This document shows positions 49,745-60,257 of a stretch of DNA of 64,000 nt, one piece after another (positions within the stretch are counted from its first letter, which is position 1; every line of letters starts with the position of its first letter). This DNA is from Lithodes maja (taxonomy: Eukaryota > Arthropoda > Malacostraca > Decapoda > Lithodidae). The position numbers and the translations under genes are program-made. The notes under the pieces are model-generated. The model saw only the letters and a list, made by a program, of their open reading frames with translations. It ran no database searches and was not told where the DNA came from. The stretch is from NCBI GenBank assembly GCA_037953745.1, contig JBAKBP010003164.1, forward strand, positions 62,001 to 126,000, given 5' to 3'.

Positions 49745-49819
49745 CCAGCGGGGGTGTGGGGGCGGCAGCCCCCACCCATAATACTAGGTTAGGTTAGGTA
49801 AGGTTGTTAGGTTAGGCTA
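49745..49819 (+). repeat. GC-hairpin plus TTAGG repeat, left half of a split copy
   Basis: 'gcgggggtgtgggggcggca' then gccccc, 'cataatactagg' and TTAGG-like units. It matches 54413-54484 and is cut by the LINE at 49820. Confidence 0.78.
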
Positions 49820-52800
49820 CACTTACACTTACACTTTGTTACACTTTGTTGTATTCCGTCCGTTAGTGACACAGTTGAGCTGGGGCTCCACTGCGACCAG
49901 GCAGCTCCCTTTCTTCCACTCTCCATTCTAGAAGTCGGTTGGAGTTGGTGCTGGGGTATCCTGGTGTTGGTGGCCGGTCCAGTATTTTGGCCAGCCACAT
50001 GTCCAAGTGTTTCTTGAAGGTGTCTGGAGACACCCCGGTCATGTTCCTGAGAGGGGCTGGTATACAGTTGAACAGTCTGGTTCCGTTGTATGTAAAGCTG
50101 TGATGGATCAGGGATTTGATTTTTTGTGTTGATCCCGGCGTAGTCCTCACATAGCACAGCCTCCCTCGCCTTTGGTGTTGAGTCTCTTGGATGTTTGGAT
50201 TTGGTACCTTTTTTTCCAAAATCTTCCAGACGTAGATGATGATGTATCTCTCCCTACGTCTTTGAAGTGAGTACAGCTGCAGCTCCTTGAGTCTCTCCCA
50301 GTAGTTAAGGTGTTGAAACCCGTGGATTTTACTGGTGAATGTCCTCTGGGTGGCTTCGATTTCTGTTATTTCTCCTACTTTTTGGGGAGACCAGAGCTGA
50401 GAGCAGTACTCCAGTCGTGGTAGGACCAGTGACTTCCACAGTGTTAACATACACCTCTCATTTCTTGTGTGGAAGGTTCTCAGGATCCAGCCTGCTATTT
50501 GTTTTGCTGTTGTTGTGGCTTTGGTAATATGCTGGGAAAAAGTGGCGTCACTGCTCATATTTACTCCCAAGTCCTTCACTGTGTCTTTGGCGGTAATTTC
50601 TTGCTGTCCACTTTTGTAGTTGGTGTCGTTTTGTAGTGCTCTCTTGTTCCCGTACCTTAGAAGCTCGAACTTGTCTCCGTTTAGGGCCATGTTGTTTTCT
50701 TCTGCCCACTTCAGGATTTTGTCCAAGTCTTGTTGTAGTAGCTGTGCATCATGTTGTGAGGTGATTTTCTTCATGAGTCTGGTGTCGTCTGCAAACGATG
50801 AGGCTGTTGAGTGTTCCAGGTCCCTGTCGATGTCTCCTATCATGATGAGGAATAGGAGAGGTCCCAGTACTGATCCTTGTGGTACTCCGCTGATGACCCC
50901 TCCTGCTTCTGATAGGCTTCCTTGAACTGTGACTCTTTGTTTTCTGTTGGTGATGAAACTGTGGAGCCATCTTCCAAGGTCTCCCCCTATTCCCAGTGAT
51001 TTGAGTTTATGTAGAAGGATCCCATGGTCCACCTTGTCAAAAGCTTTGGCGAAATCTAGATATATGACGTCTACATTTTCTCCGTCTTGAATATCCTGTA
51101 GGATTTTGTCGTAGTGTGATAGTAGTTGTGAAAGGCAGGAGCGGCCTTGTCTAAAGCCATGTTGACCCTCGTTGAATGCCTCGTTATCTTCCAGGTAGCT
51201 GACCATCTTAGCTCGTATTGTTCTTTCTATGATTTTAATAAGATGTGACGTCAGCACCACTGGTCTGTAATTTTTGGCTATGCCTTTACTGCCCCCTTTG
51301 TGTATTGGTGTGACAGTACCTTCTTTTAGGGATTGTGGTACATATCCAGTTTGTAGGGACTTGCTCCACAGCAGTTTTAGAGGCAAGGCTAGCTGATGTT
51401 TGCAGTTTTTTAGCAGTTGGGCATGAAAGCCGTCTGGTCCTGCCGCAGAGTTTGGTCCAATCTTGTCGATGGCTGCTATTATGTCCTCTGTTGATACTGT
51501 TACCGAGGAGAGTTGATGTGGTGTCCCTGGAGCGTTGTCAAAGAAGGTCGTTGCATTATCGATTTTCTTGTCTTCATTTGGCGGGCTGAAGACACTTTCG
51601 TACTGATGTTTGAGTATCTTGGCCATTTCGGTCGGGTCACTCTCAAGTTCGCCCGTAGGTTTTGCAAGTGGTCCTATTGTTGAGGTGTTCCTGAGTCTCC
51701 TTTTTGCGTATGCATAGAAGAATTTGCTATTTACTCGTATGTTTGCAACTGCTTGTAGTTCTTCACGTGTTCTTTGCTCTTGGTGTGACTGGATGAGTTT
51801 ACGTTCAACTTCATCGAGCTCTTCTTGTAGTTTGGTGATATTGTGTGCATAGCTGGTCTTCCTTTGCTTGGCTCTCAAGTATGTCCTTTTCTTCATTAGT
51901 ATTTTTCTATCTCTGGGGATCTGCTTGATCTGCTTCCTGCTTGATTTGGGTGGTATGGTGTTTTTACAGGTCTCCAGGCATTGTTTCTGGAGGATACTGA
52001 GAGTTTCGTCGACGTTTTTATCTTCGAATAGTGCCCTCCAATCAGTTACTGCCAGTTCTGCTCTCAGTCTGTCCCAGTCTATATCTTTGCTGTAGAAGTT
52101 GAGATCTTTCAGAGAGGTGCAGGGTACTTGGCTTGATTCCTGTTGACATCTTCTTGGTGGTGTGGCGGCTGGTGTGGGGGTTCTAACTTTGATGAGGCTG
52201 TGGTCGGACATTATAGTTTTTACAGTTTCGTACGAGTGTACCAGGTCGAAGTTGTTGCCAAATAGTAAGTCCAGTGTGTTGTTGCCTCTTGTAGGTTCCT
52301 CGATGTATTGCTTCATGTATGCAGTGTCCATGATAGTCATTAGCTCCTTGGCTTGCTGTTTTTCATCCCTGGTTCCTCCGTCTATTTTCATGGTTGCCCA
52401 ATTGATGATGGGCAGGTTGAAATCTCCTGTGATGATGACATCTGTAGCGGGAGTTGGCAGATTTTGTAGGAGTGATTGTATCTTCTCTGCGACCTCCTTG
52501 AAAATTTCCCCTGTGGTGTTTGGAGGTCGGTACAAAATTATGATGAGCATGTCGGTTTGTCTTATGTGTACTGCTAGTAGCTCTGTTGTGCCGTTTGAGA
52601 ATGCAACTAAAGTTTCGGTATTTGCAGCCATATCCTCCCTTAGGTAGAGTGCTACTCCTCCGTGGCTTCTGTCCTCTCTGTCGGCTCTGAATATAGTGAA
52701 ATTATGGATATTGATCTCTGCATCCAAAATGTTTTTGTTCAAGTGTGTTTCTGTGAGGGCTAGAAAAATTGAGTTATCTTCCTCTGCAATTTCCTCCAAC

Positions 52801-52876
52801 ATGGGGACTTTGCATTGATTGTTTCGTGGGTAAAGCCCTCTGATGTTGCCCACAAAAAAACTAGTTAGTGGTTAGT
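49820..52876 (-). mobile_element. nearly full-length CR1/L2-group LINE
   Basis: Possible 5-bp GGCTA duplication (49815-49819, 52877-52881). The 3' end is a short (TGTAAG)n-like repeat (49820-49850). Confidence 0.85.
49863..52853 (-). CDS. LINE ORF2: endonuclease plus reverse transcriptase
   Basis: About 996 codons without interruption, open at its 5' end (no ATG; the first codon is GTG). Endonuclease (residues 1-230): LALTETHLNKNI, YRPPNTT, GDFNLPIINWAT, MSDHSLIKV. RT (about 450-760): NYRPVVLTSHLIKIIERTI, GFRQGRSCLSQLL, VIYLDFAKAFDKVDH, SGVPQGSVLGPLLFL and catalytic SFADDTRLM (FADD codons 50783-50794). C-terminus: LYSLQRRRERYIIIYVW. The element would nick target DNA and reverse-transcribe its own RNA. 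ORF1 is absent, so the copy is 5'-truncated, but ORF2 looks intact and young. Confidence 0.93.
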   Translation of the reverse strand: MGNIRGLYPRNNQCKVPMLEEIAEEDNSIFLALTETHLNKNILDAEINIHNFTIFRADREDRSHGGVALYLREDMAANTETLVAFSNGTTELLAVHIRQTDMLIIILYRPPNTTGEIFKEVAEKIQSLLQNLPTPATDVIITGDFNLPIINWATMKIDGGTRDEKQQAKELMTIMDTAYMKQYIEEPTRGNNTLDLLFGNNFDLVHSYETVKTIMSDHSLIKVRTPTPAATPPRRCQQESSQVPCTSLKDLNFYSKDIDWDRLRAELAVTDWRALFEDKNVDETLSILQKQCLETCKNTIPPKSSRKQIKQIPRDRKILMKKRTYLRAKQRKTSYAHNITKLQEELDEVERKLIQSHQEQRTREELQAVANIRVNSKFFYAYAKRRLRNTSTIGPLAKPTGELESDPTEMAKILKHQYESVFSPPNEDKKIDNATTFFDNAPGTPHQLSSVTVSTEDIIAAIDKIGPNSAAGPDGFHAQLLKNCKHQLALPLKLLWSKSLQTGYVPQSLKEGTVTPIHKGGSKGIAKNYRPVVLTSHLIKIIERTIRAKMVSYLEDNEAFNEGQHGFRQGRSCLSQLLSHYDKILQDIQDGENVDVIYLDFAKAFDKVDHGILLHKLKSLGIGGDLGRWLHSFITNRKQRVTVQGSLSEAGGVISGVPQGSVLGPLLFLIMIGDIDRDLEHSTASSFADDTRLMKKITSQHDAQLLQQDLDKILKWAEENNMALNGDKFELLRYGNKRALQNDTNYKSGQQEITAKDTVKDLGVNMSSDATFSQHITKATTTAKQIAGWILRTFHTRNERCMLTLWKSLVLPRLEYCSQLWSPQKVGEITEIEATQRTFTSKIHGFQHLNYWERLKELQLYSLQRRRERYIIIYVWKILEKKVPNPNIQETQHQRRGRLCYVRTTPGSTQKIKSLIHHSFTYNGTRLFNCIPAPLRNMTGVSPDTFKKHLDMWLAKILDRPPTPGYPSTNSNRLLEWRVEERELPGRSGAPAQLCH

Positions 52877-52881
52877 GGCTA

Positions 52882-53285
52882 ATGTCTTTTCAAATCACTA
52901 TGGGGAGCGAGCGTGTCTCAACATCGATCAATAGGCCTAATGGGGAAAATAGGTTTTCCCGAGATTTCTAATTAATTACAAACACTATACTGTATATTGA
53001 TGCAAATGACCAATTTTGTTTATAAAAAACACTCGGAAAATTTGTGGTATTAAAATAAAAAAATTCCGGGGATAATGGGGTATACCAACTCTGTTCGGTA
53101 GCATTCAAGGAGACTACTGCAGGATTCTTCAGTATAACTCCATTTATTGGTCACCAATTATTTTGACATATTTGAAGACAGATATGGAATCTATATGCTC
53201 TAAGCATCATATTAAAATTAGTTTCAACCCTCGGCAAAACCTATTAAAAAAAACGGTAACAACATGTCTACCTACCGTAAAACGG
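52882..53285. repeat. family M repeat, copy
   Basis: Shares 'atggggaaaa...ttctaatta...aaacactat...tatattgatg' with 57430-57500, and 'ttgaagacagatatggaatctatatgctcta' blocks with 49340-49420. Confidence 0.55.
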
Positions 53286-53618
53286 TTGTCAATACTCTCT
53301 TATAGACGGCGCGGCTTTCAGCGACGCCATTTTTTCGTGAACTGGAGAGCTTTATCCTTCAACTTTTGTAATACTATCACGCCATCTGCCATTCCTCATT
53401 GGAAATACTGAGTTTCATTTCCTAACTCCTGCGCAATACGTCACGAGACACTTCTGGATTCTTATTGGGGTTTTTTTCTGACCACGTCATTAAACTCATA
53501 GATTCCGTCACGCATACAACCAGCAACCTATCAGGTGAGTTTATTGACCTTGATTACGTCATTGCACTGAACCAATCACAGATACACACCTTCATTTAAG
53601 TCTCTCCTCACTTTAGTC

Positions 53619-53930
53619 ATGGACGCCACTTGTAATGGTTGTTCACCCCTCCCACATTCAGTGATTATTGACACTACAAGGAACAATAGTGCAGCCCTTA
53701 AGGTTTTTACTGACCATGGTTGTTTGCCTACCTCCGTTTCCTGCAAACTCTGCTCAAACGAATGTTACTATTATGAACCGGCAGACCAGTGGCGATGCGG
53801 TCATTATTGGTTTTGAAATAAAACCACTACTCGTCGTAACTCCTCGTCGAAAACGTGGACGCATCTCTTCCCCACCTACTCCCTCCACATCTCAATAAGG
53901 CATGCAATTACGCTTTCATATTTTCGCGGG
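53619..53930 (+). pseudogene. Merlin/ISXO2-like transposase N-terminus, broken
   Basis: Starts MDATCNGCSPLPHSV. A zinc-ribbon-like VSCKLCSNECYYYEPADQWR then C (CxxC...WxC) is followed by a stop and, in the same frame, NKTTTRRNSSSKTWTHLFPT and SLHISIRHAITLSYF. The order CxxCgxxC..W.C..(K/R-rich)..TxF..S.L.I is that of ISXO2/Merlin transposases. The catalytic DDE core is absent. Confidence 0.5.
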
Positions 53931-54215
53931 TTTAAAAACGGCGAAAACAAAATTATGTAAGCAAAACTTGGCTCGTGTTTTAAGGTATTTCCGTAATTGT
54001 TTAATCGAAGTCCTCTTTTTTTTCTAGTTATTAAAAACGTATTCTATGGTGTATTATATGATACATAGAAGCAATAGAACTGTTCAAATTACCTGGGAAG
54101 TGTATATTAAACCAAATACAAAACTTTGAATAATGAGGTAAGAGATGTGTTTTTTATCACTTTTCATCCCAAGACCAGTGGGGGTCTGGGGGCAGCAGCC
54201 CCCCAGGATGCCCAG

Positions 54216-54270
54216 GTTACGTTAGGTTAGGTTAGGTTAGGTTAGGTTAGGTTAGGTTAGGTTAGGTTAA
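54216..54270 (+). repeat. interstitial (TTAGG)n array
   Basis: About ten TTAGG units, next to the GC hairpin at 54178-54205. Shorter runs at 41683, 43455, 43500 and 49790. Confidence 0.95.
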
Positions 54271-54412
54271 TGACCAGCTATGTAAATACAGTACCGTAGT
54301 GAACATTTGGTTTAGTCTGTGCTCAAAAATCCATTTTCTTTAGCAGGCCATACACTAAACAATTACCCCCTTTTCACAGACAAATACACAAACAATCTGT
54401 CAAAGATGCAAA

Positions 54413-54500
54413 TAGCGGGGGTGTGGGGGCGGCAGCCCCCACCCATAATACTAGGATAGGTTAGGTAAGGTTGTTAGGTTAGGCTAATGTCCTTTCAAAG
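54413..54500 (+). repeat. GC-hairpin/TTAGG repeat, uninterrupted copy
   Basis: 'ggtgtgggggcggcagcccc' (hairpin), 'ccataatactagg', TTAGG-like units and 'ggctaatgtcctttcaaag'. It is the empty-site version of 49745-49819 + 52877-52900. An inverse copy lies at about 59945-60010. Confidence 0.85.
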
Positions 54501-54536
54501 GGGTATAGGCTTGTAAACACTATGATAGCTTAACAT

Positions 54537-55085
54537 GAGCCAAAAATCGAAATTAGGTTAGTGTAATTTGTTTACTCTTAAAACTCGCAAAATCAGAGCC
54601 AACTTTTCCCAAAACTTGGCTCGGGTTTTCCAATATTCGGGTTTTATGGCTTTGCAATTTCGGGAAACCTGAGCCAAATTTCTAAATGAGGTTACTGTCA
54701 TTTGTTTGTCTACAAACTCGCAAAATCTGAGCCAGCTTTGGCCAAAACCTGGCTCGGGTTTTCCAAAATTCGGGTTTTATGGCTTTGCAATTTTGGGAAA
54801 CCTGAGCCAAATTTCTAAATGAGGTTACTGTCATTTGTTTGTTTACAAACTCGCAAAATCCGAGCCAGCTTTGGCCAAAAGCTGGCTCGGGTTTTCCAAA
54901 ATTCGGGTTTTATGGGTTTGCAATTTTGGGAAACCTGAGCCAAATTTCTAAATGAGGTTACTGTCATTTAGTTATCTACAAACTCGCAAAATCCGAGCCA
55001 GCTTTGGCCAAAACTTGGCTCGGGTTTTCGAAATATTGGGTTTTAGGCCTTTGAAATACCTTCAAACCCGAGCCAAGTTTTGCTT
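54537..55085 (+). repeat. minisatellite, four units of 133 bp
   Basis: Units start at 54537, 54671, 54804 and 54937 with 'gagccaaa'. Each includes a 'gagccagctttggccaaa' / 'ggctcgggttttcc' near-palindrome. The last unit diverges after 55040. Confidence 0.92.
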
Positions 55086-55136
55086 GAATACGTTTGTATC
55101 GCCGTTTTACGCATTTAACCCCTCATTTTCCCTGTA

Positions 55137-57180
55137 CTTCATAGCCCTCCCCACTACATCTTGGAAGTTATTCGAAACCACTTACCTAAAAGCAGTGCAA
55201 GACTGCATACCATCGAAAATACGGCGTCCAGGCCATAATAATAAGCCCAAATGGTGGAATAAAGATATTTCAAACTGCCTGCTTGCTAAAAAATTTGCTA
55301 ATGATAGATTAAAATCCTCACAAAATGACGAAGAACGGGTGAAATTTGTAGAGCTACGACGCAAAGCCAAAAAGTTAATTAAGCAAAGTAAAAAGACCTT
55401 AGAGTTACATATTGCGAATCAAAGTAAAACAAACCCGAAAGAATTCTATAGTTATATCAGAAAGAAAAAAGTAGTTACTTCAACTGTTGGACCGTTAGTC
55501 GATGAAAAAGGAGAATACACCAAAGACGAAGTACAAATGAGTAATGCCCTCAATACCTTCTTTGCATCAGTTTTTACAACCGAAGACCTCAGTGATATCC
55601 CTACACCATCGCCGATTCAGATTGATAATTCAGATGTTCTAAGCAATATCACCGTTACAGAGAGAGAAGTATTGAATTGTTTAGATAAACTCAAAGTAAA
55701 TAAAACGCCAGGACCTGATACAATCTCGCCTAGAGTTCTAAAGGAAGCTAAGAATGAGCTCTCCAAACCACTGACATTACTATTCAATAAATCCTTGCAG
55801 TCTGGAACTATGCCTGATCAGTGGAAGCTAGCCAACGTAACACCGATATTCAAAAAAGGCAGCAAATCTCTACCCAGTAACTATCGTCCAATTAGCTTAA
55901 CCTCAGTTGTATGTAAAATGCTAGAAACGGTCATACGAGACAGACTCGTAAATCACTTAGAGGAAAATAACATACTTAAAGATACTCAACACGGCTTTCG
56001 TAAAAAACGTTCCTGTTTAACAAACCTCTTAGACTTCTTCCACGATATCCTCAACCTCTACGATGAGAGTAAAGCTGTAGATATTATATACCTTGATTTT
56101 CAAAAGGCCTTTGACAAAGTTCCCCACAAACGTTTACTGCTAAAACTAAAAGCGCATGGAATACAAGACGGTGTGTTGAAATGGATAGAAAATTGGCTCA
56201 ACAACAGAAAGCAAAGAGTAGTCATAAACGGTAAGGCATCTAAATGGACCAATGTAAGTAGCGGGGTACCCCAGGGATCGGTACTAGGACCAATTCTCTT
56301 TCTAATTTACATCAACGACATAGATGAGGGTCTCACCTGCACAATCTCAAAATTTGCTGACGATACAAAAATTGCAAATAGCGTACTCTCAAAAGAACAA
56401 GTTGACGATATGCAACACAATCTAGATAAATTGTCATGTTGGGCCCAAATTTGGCAAATGAGTTTCAATGCGGATAAATGTAAAGTACTACATGTCGGAT
56501 ACCTAAATGAGAAAGCAAACTATTCGATGAATGGCACTCAGCTTAAGAATGTAAACAGAGAAACTGATCTGGGAGTAACAATATCGAGTAACCTAAAACC
56601 GAGTCAACAATGTTCAGAAGTTGTTAAGAAGGCAAACAAAATAATTGGCTTTATAGGCAGGTCATTTGAGCATAAATCCAAAGAAGTTATCCTAACCCTT
56701 TACAATTCCTTAGTCCGCCCTCTTCTGGAATACTGCGTTCAATCCTGGTGCCCTTATTACCAAAAAGATATAAACAAGCTAGAACGAGTTCAACGTAGAG
56801 TTACCAAAATGATACCTAGCCTAAAGAACAAACCATACGAAGAGCGTCTTAGAGAATTAAATCTATTTCCTTTAACCCAGCGCAGATTAAGAGGCGACTT
56901 AATTCAAGTGTTCAAAATCATCAAAGGCATCGACAATATGAACTGTAGTAAGTACTTCACTATCGACCAATCTAATTACACACGGGGAAACGGTTGCAAA
57001 ATTATTGGTAAATCTTTTAACTCGCACGAATCTAAGAATTTCTTCTTCAATCGAGTTGTCAACTTGTGGAATGGGCTTCCCCGAAACGTTATAGACTGCA
57101 GCACCGTTGATTCATTTAAATTCCGCCTAGACAAATATCTCGCATCAAACCCGCGACTGACTGCGTTTGTAAATGAATAA
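55137..57180 (+). CDS. LINE reverse transcriptase, partial at 5'
   Basis: Open to TAA 57178-57180. Linker KPKWWNKDISNCLLAKKFAN; RT: NKTPGPDTISPRVLKE, NYRPISLTSVVCKMLETVI, HGFRKKRSCLTNLLDF, IIYLDFQKAFDKVPHKRLL, SGVPQGSVLGPILFLIYIND, catalytic KFADDTKIA (about 56353-56379). Thumb/C-terminus: RPLLEYCVQSWCPYY, LERVQRRVTKMIP, RRLRGDLIQVFKI. The endonuclease is missing. No frameshift in about 680 codons. Same group as 28711-30885. Confidence 0.92.
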
Positions 57181-57402
57181 CTTTATCCTCCCCTCAGTTA
57201 CTAACCCATATGTCCCCTACTAACTTCCTAGTCCTGCCACGTTAGTGGCAGGGCAGTAGTTCCCTTTCCAATGTTCCCTTACCCACTCTAAACCACTGTT
57301 TGGACACTTGATCCTCAGTGTTTTGGAGGACAAGCAGCCTAGAAGGGTCACTAGATCTGTTGTTGCTTGATTTCCTTTGTACTCCTTTGTACTCCTTTGT
57401 AC
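55137..57402 (+). mobile_element. CR1-type LINE, 5'-truncated
   Basis: The frame resumes family similarity at about 55137; 54952-55130 belongs to the minisatellite. The 3' UTR ends in CCTTTGTACT repeated three times (57371-57402), a CR1-style terminus. Confidence 0.9.
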
Positions 57403-57915
57403 TATCGGGTGGCGTGTCTTAAGAGCGTTGTATAATGGGGAAAACGGTTTCGCCGAGGGTTCTAATTATTTCTAAACACTATATATTGATGAAAACTAAC
57501 AGGGAAAAATAAAAAAATCCATGGGAAAATTGGTGACCAATAAATGGAGTTTTTCCTACACATCTATCACTATTTAAATGTAATACAACCATACACAGTG
57601 CTATTACATATTATTTGAACATAATATAGGATGCTCTTTCCTTTAAACCATTTTCTATATCTAGGCCTATTCACGAAAAATATAGGCCTAGCCTAGGCAG
57701 CGCTACCGGTAGGTACTAATTTATCAGTTCGAATTTTGATTGAGAGTGGGATTAGGCCTAGGCCTAGCCTAGGGCTTAACATGGGATACTGGATACTGTT
57801 TGGGGTTTGGGAATAGACTGAGGCTGCTTTAGGCCTAATTAGGTAAAATTAGTCGAATCGAGACAATTGCATAGCCTAGGCCTATTAAGCAAATATTTAC
57901 CAATTTACAATAGGC

Positions 57916-58436
57916 CTAGTCTATTCGCTGTAAGTAGGCAAGAAATCATGACCTCTGTAACTAAAAAACAACTAGGCCTAGAGTGATCAAGCTAATATGT
58001 GACTCCATGGTGTCAATCCACAAAATATGAATTGTGTTATCATTATGGTTTATTATTTTGTTATCATTATAGCGCGGCGAAGGCGCGAGCTCTAGGGGGG
58101 TCCGGGGGCATGCCCCCCAGATTTTTTTTTTTTAGAATTTAGGTGTCTAAAACAGTATTTCCTGCAATAAAAAAAACAATCAAGATTGAAAATATAGAGA
58201 CCAAAATTGTGTCAATTTAGCCTAGCCTACCTTTTTTTTTTTTGTGGGGGGGGGGGGAGTTTCTGTTATCATTATACAAAAAGTTCATTGCGTTATCACT
58301 CAAAAAAACAGCGTCGTTTGACACCCTTATATTATATGTCGACCATTTGGGAAGAGTCAGTCAAGGAATAGCCTAGATGTGGAAATTTGCAGCCAATTTG
58401 CTCTAGCCCTATTTGATATACAGAGGTTAGAGGTCA
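57916..58436. mobile_element. family K MITE with a 333-bp insertion
   Basis: The K left end 'agtctattcgctgtaagtag' and its body resume at 'gaccatttgggaagagtcag' (58340). The insertion is at 58001-58333. Confidence 0.78.
58001..58333. mobile_element. 333-bp element with GTTATCA repeats and a GC hairpin
   Basis: ATATGT at 57995-58000 and 58334-58339. TGTTATCATTAT occurs three times (two on the left, one on the right). 'gggggcatgcccccc' hairpin at 58106-58120. Poly(T) and poly(G) runs. Class unknown. Confidence 0.65.
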
Positions 58437-58439
58437 TTG

Positions 58440-58935
58440 TTGAGGCCCCCCCTCATGACATATTGGCATCATCTTATATATTGCCAGCAGGGGGCAAATA
58501 ACCGAAAAAAAATCGCCGTCAAAATAGACGCGAACTTAACCACGGCGATCGACACATGTAAACATGGCGGTGGAGCGGCGACGAAAGCTTGCCATCATAT
58601 TCCCGTCCATTTTGAATGCCGTTGGATACAATAATATGTTGAGGGGGGCAAATAGGCCTAACCAAACTGCGGCGATCGACCATGTAAACATGACGGCGGC
58701 GGCGGCGGTGGACGCTTGCGATCATGTTCCCGTCTATTTTAACTGCCATTGGATACAATAATATGTTGAGGGAAGGGCTTTGCGGCAATTTTGTTGGTTG
58801 TTGGCCCCTACTGGCAATATATATGATGATAACATGTCATGGGGGGGTGAGGGGGGGCTTTCAACATATTATTGTATCGAATGGCATTCAAAATAGACAG
58901 GAACATATCCCAAGCGTCCAACGCCGACACCGCCG
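58440..58935. repeat. cluster of inverted/direct 'ttggatacaataatatgttg' units
   Basis: The unit occurs directly at 58622 and 58750 and inverted at 58863. 'ggcgatcgac-atgtaaacatg' occurs at 58542, 58671 and 59886. Likely nested foldback elements; related DNA at 43070-43150. Confidence 0.6.
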
Positions 58936-59040
58936 CGGCTGCTGAAGAACAAGGAAATTAGCAATAGGTTTCATTGTGAACTGGAGGAAATTAATAGAAA
59001 TAAGGAAGCTAGGCCTAATTAGTCAATGGAATTTCCTTAA

Positions 59041-59670
59041 CCCGGGAGCTGCGGGGAGACTCTTAAGAGTTCCCCCGGCGGACTGCGGGAAGACTCTCCT
59101 GAGTAAGTAAAATTAAAAATCAACTTTTGACATCAAAAAAAAAAAAAAAAAAATTATTTTTATTTTTTTATTTTTTTATTTTTGTTTGGCCCCTGGGCCA
59201 TGCAAAATCTCAGTCCTCTACCTCCCCTCCTTCCCCACTTTCCTCCTATCCTTCAGTTATCACCTATTTTCCCTATTATTCCCTTATTCTGAGGTATATT
59301 TTCGTGCTAACATTAGCGAGTTGCAAGCAGGGTGTTGTCATCACTGATGGCAATCGAGTGCAAGAGAGAGAGAGAGAGTATCGATCGACTGTGTCTCAGT
59401 GGCCTTGGGGGAAATTGGCGGGAAGGTAGCTTGCCTCACCCATACATTATACAACTCGCGGGCTATATCTCCGATTTTGACCATCCAAACGCTGTTTTCA
59501 CTCGTTTTATTGTTGTTTCAGGTTAATACCTTTATAATCAACCCATAATAGGCGCATATGGATAATTATTAATGCTATTAATGGTACAATGAATATTTTA
59601 GTGACGGAAACACCTCAAATACGTCAGCACAGGGGGACGTTTTCAATTACCCCCGTGCGCACTTCAGAGG
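59041..59670 (+). mobile_element. family A TTAA element (A8, CAGAGG-end variant), complete
   Basis: TTAA at 59037-59040 and 59671-59674; 630 bp. Confidence 0.9.
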
Positions 59671-59764
59671 TTAATAATGACAATTATATGTATAGGTATA
59701 AAGTAAAAACAATATATTTTACATAATTTATTGCATATCTTACATATTTAAACAAATATATATT

Positions 59765-59885
59765 AAAAATAGTTTAACCACACCACTGAGTTCCCCCAAA
59801 ATACTCTAATAGGGCTGGCCTGAAGAATTAGATCAAGATGGACAACCAATCAAGACATGATAGGTACGGAAGGGCAGGTTAACAA
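59765..59885 (-). repeat. family I retroposon fragment
   Basis: Matches 12185-12300 closely (accactgagttcccccaaaa, gatggacaaccaatcaaga). Confidence 0.5.
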
Positions 59886-60257
59886 CGGCGATCGACAAAT
59901 GTAAACATGACGACCGTACACTCGGAAACTACATCCATCCCCATTAGCCTAACCTAACAACCTTACCTAACCTATCCTAGTATTATGGGTGGAGGCTGCC
60001 GCCCCCTAGACCCAGTACGTTGGATACAAAACTAACCCTCACGTAACACCTAGTACCGGTATATGTCCCTAGTACCCAGTACGTGGGATAATAATAATAA
60101 TAATAATAAGCATGTTACTTATTTCTCATAAGCGCCAATTTTTCCGAAGAATTCACTAGCGCTCGAAAAGAGAACGAAAAAAGAACAAAAATCAATGCAT
60201 CAAAAGAAGGCTTATATACAACACACATTTAACAATCACTAGCAGTGGCAAAATAGC

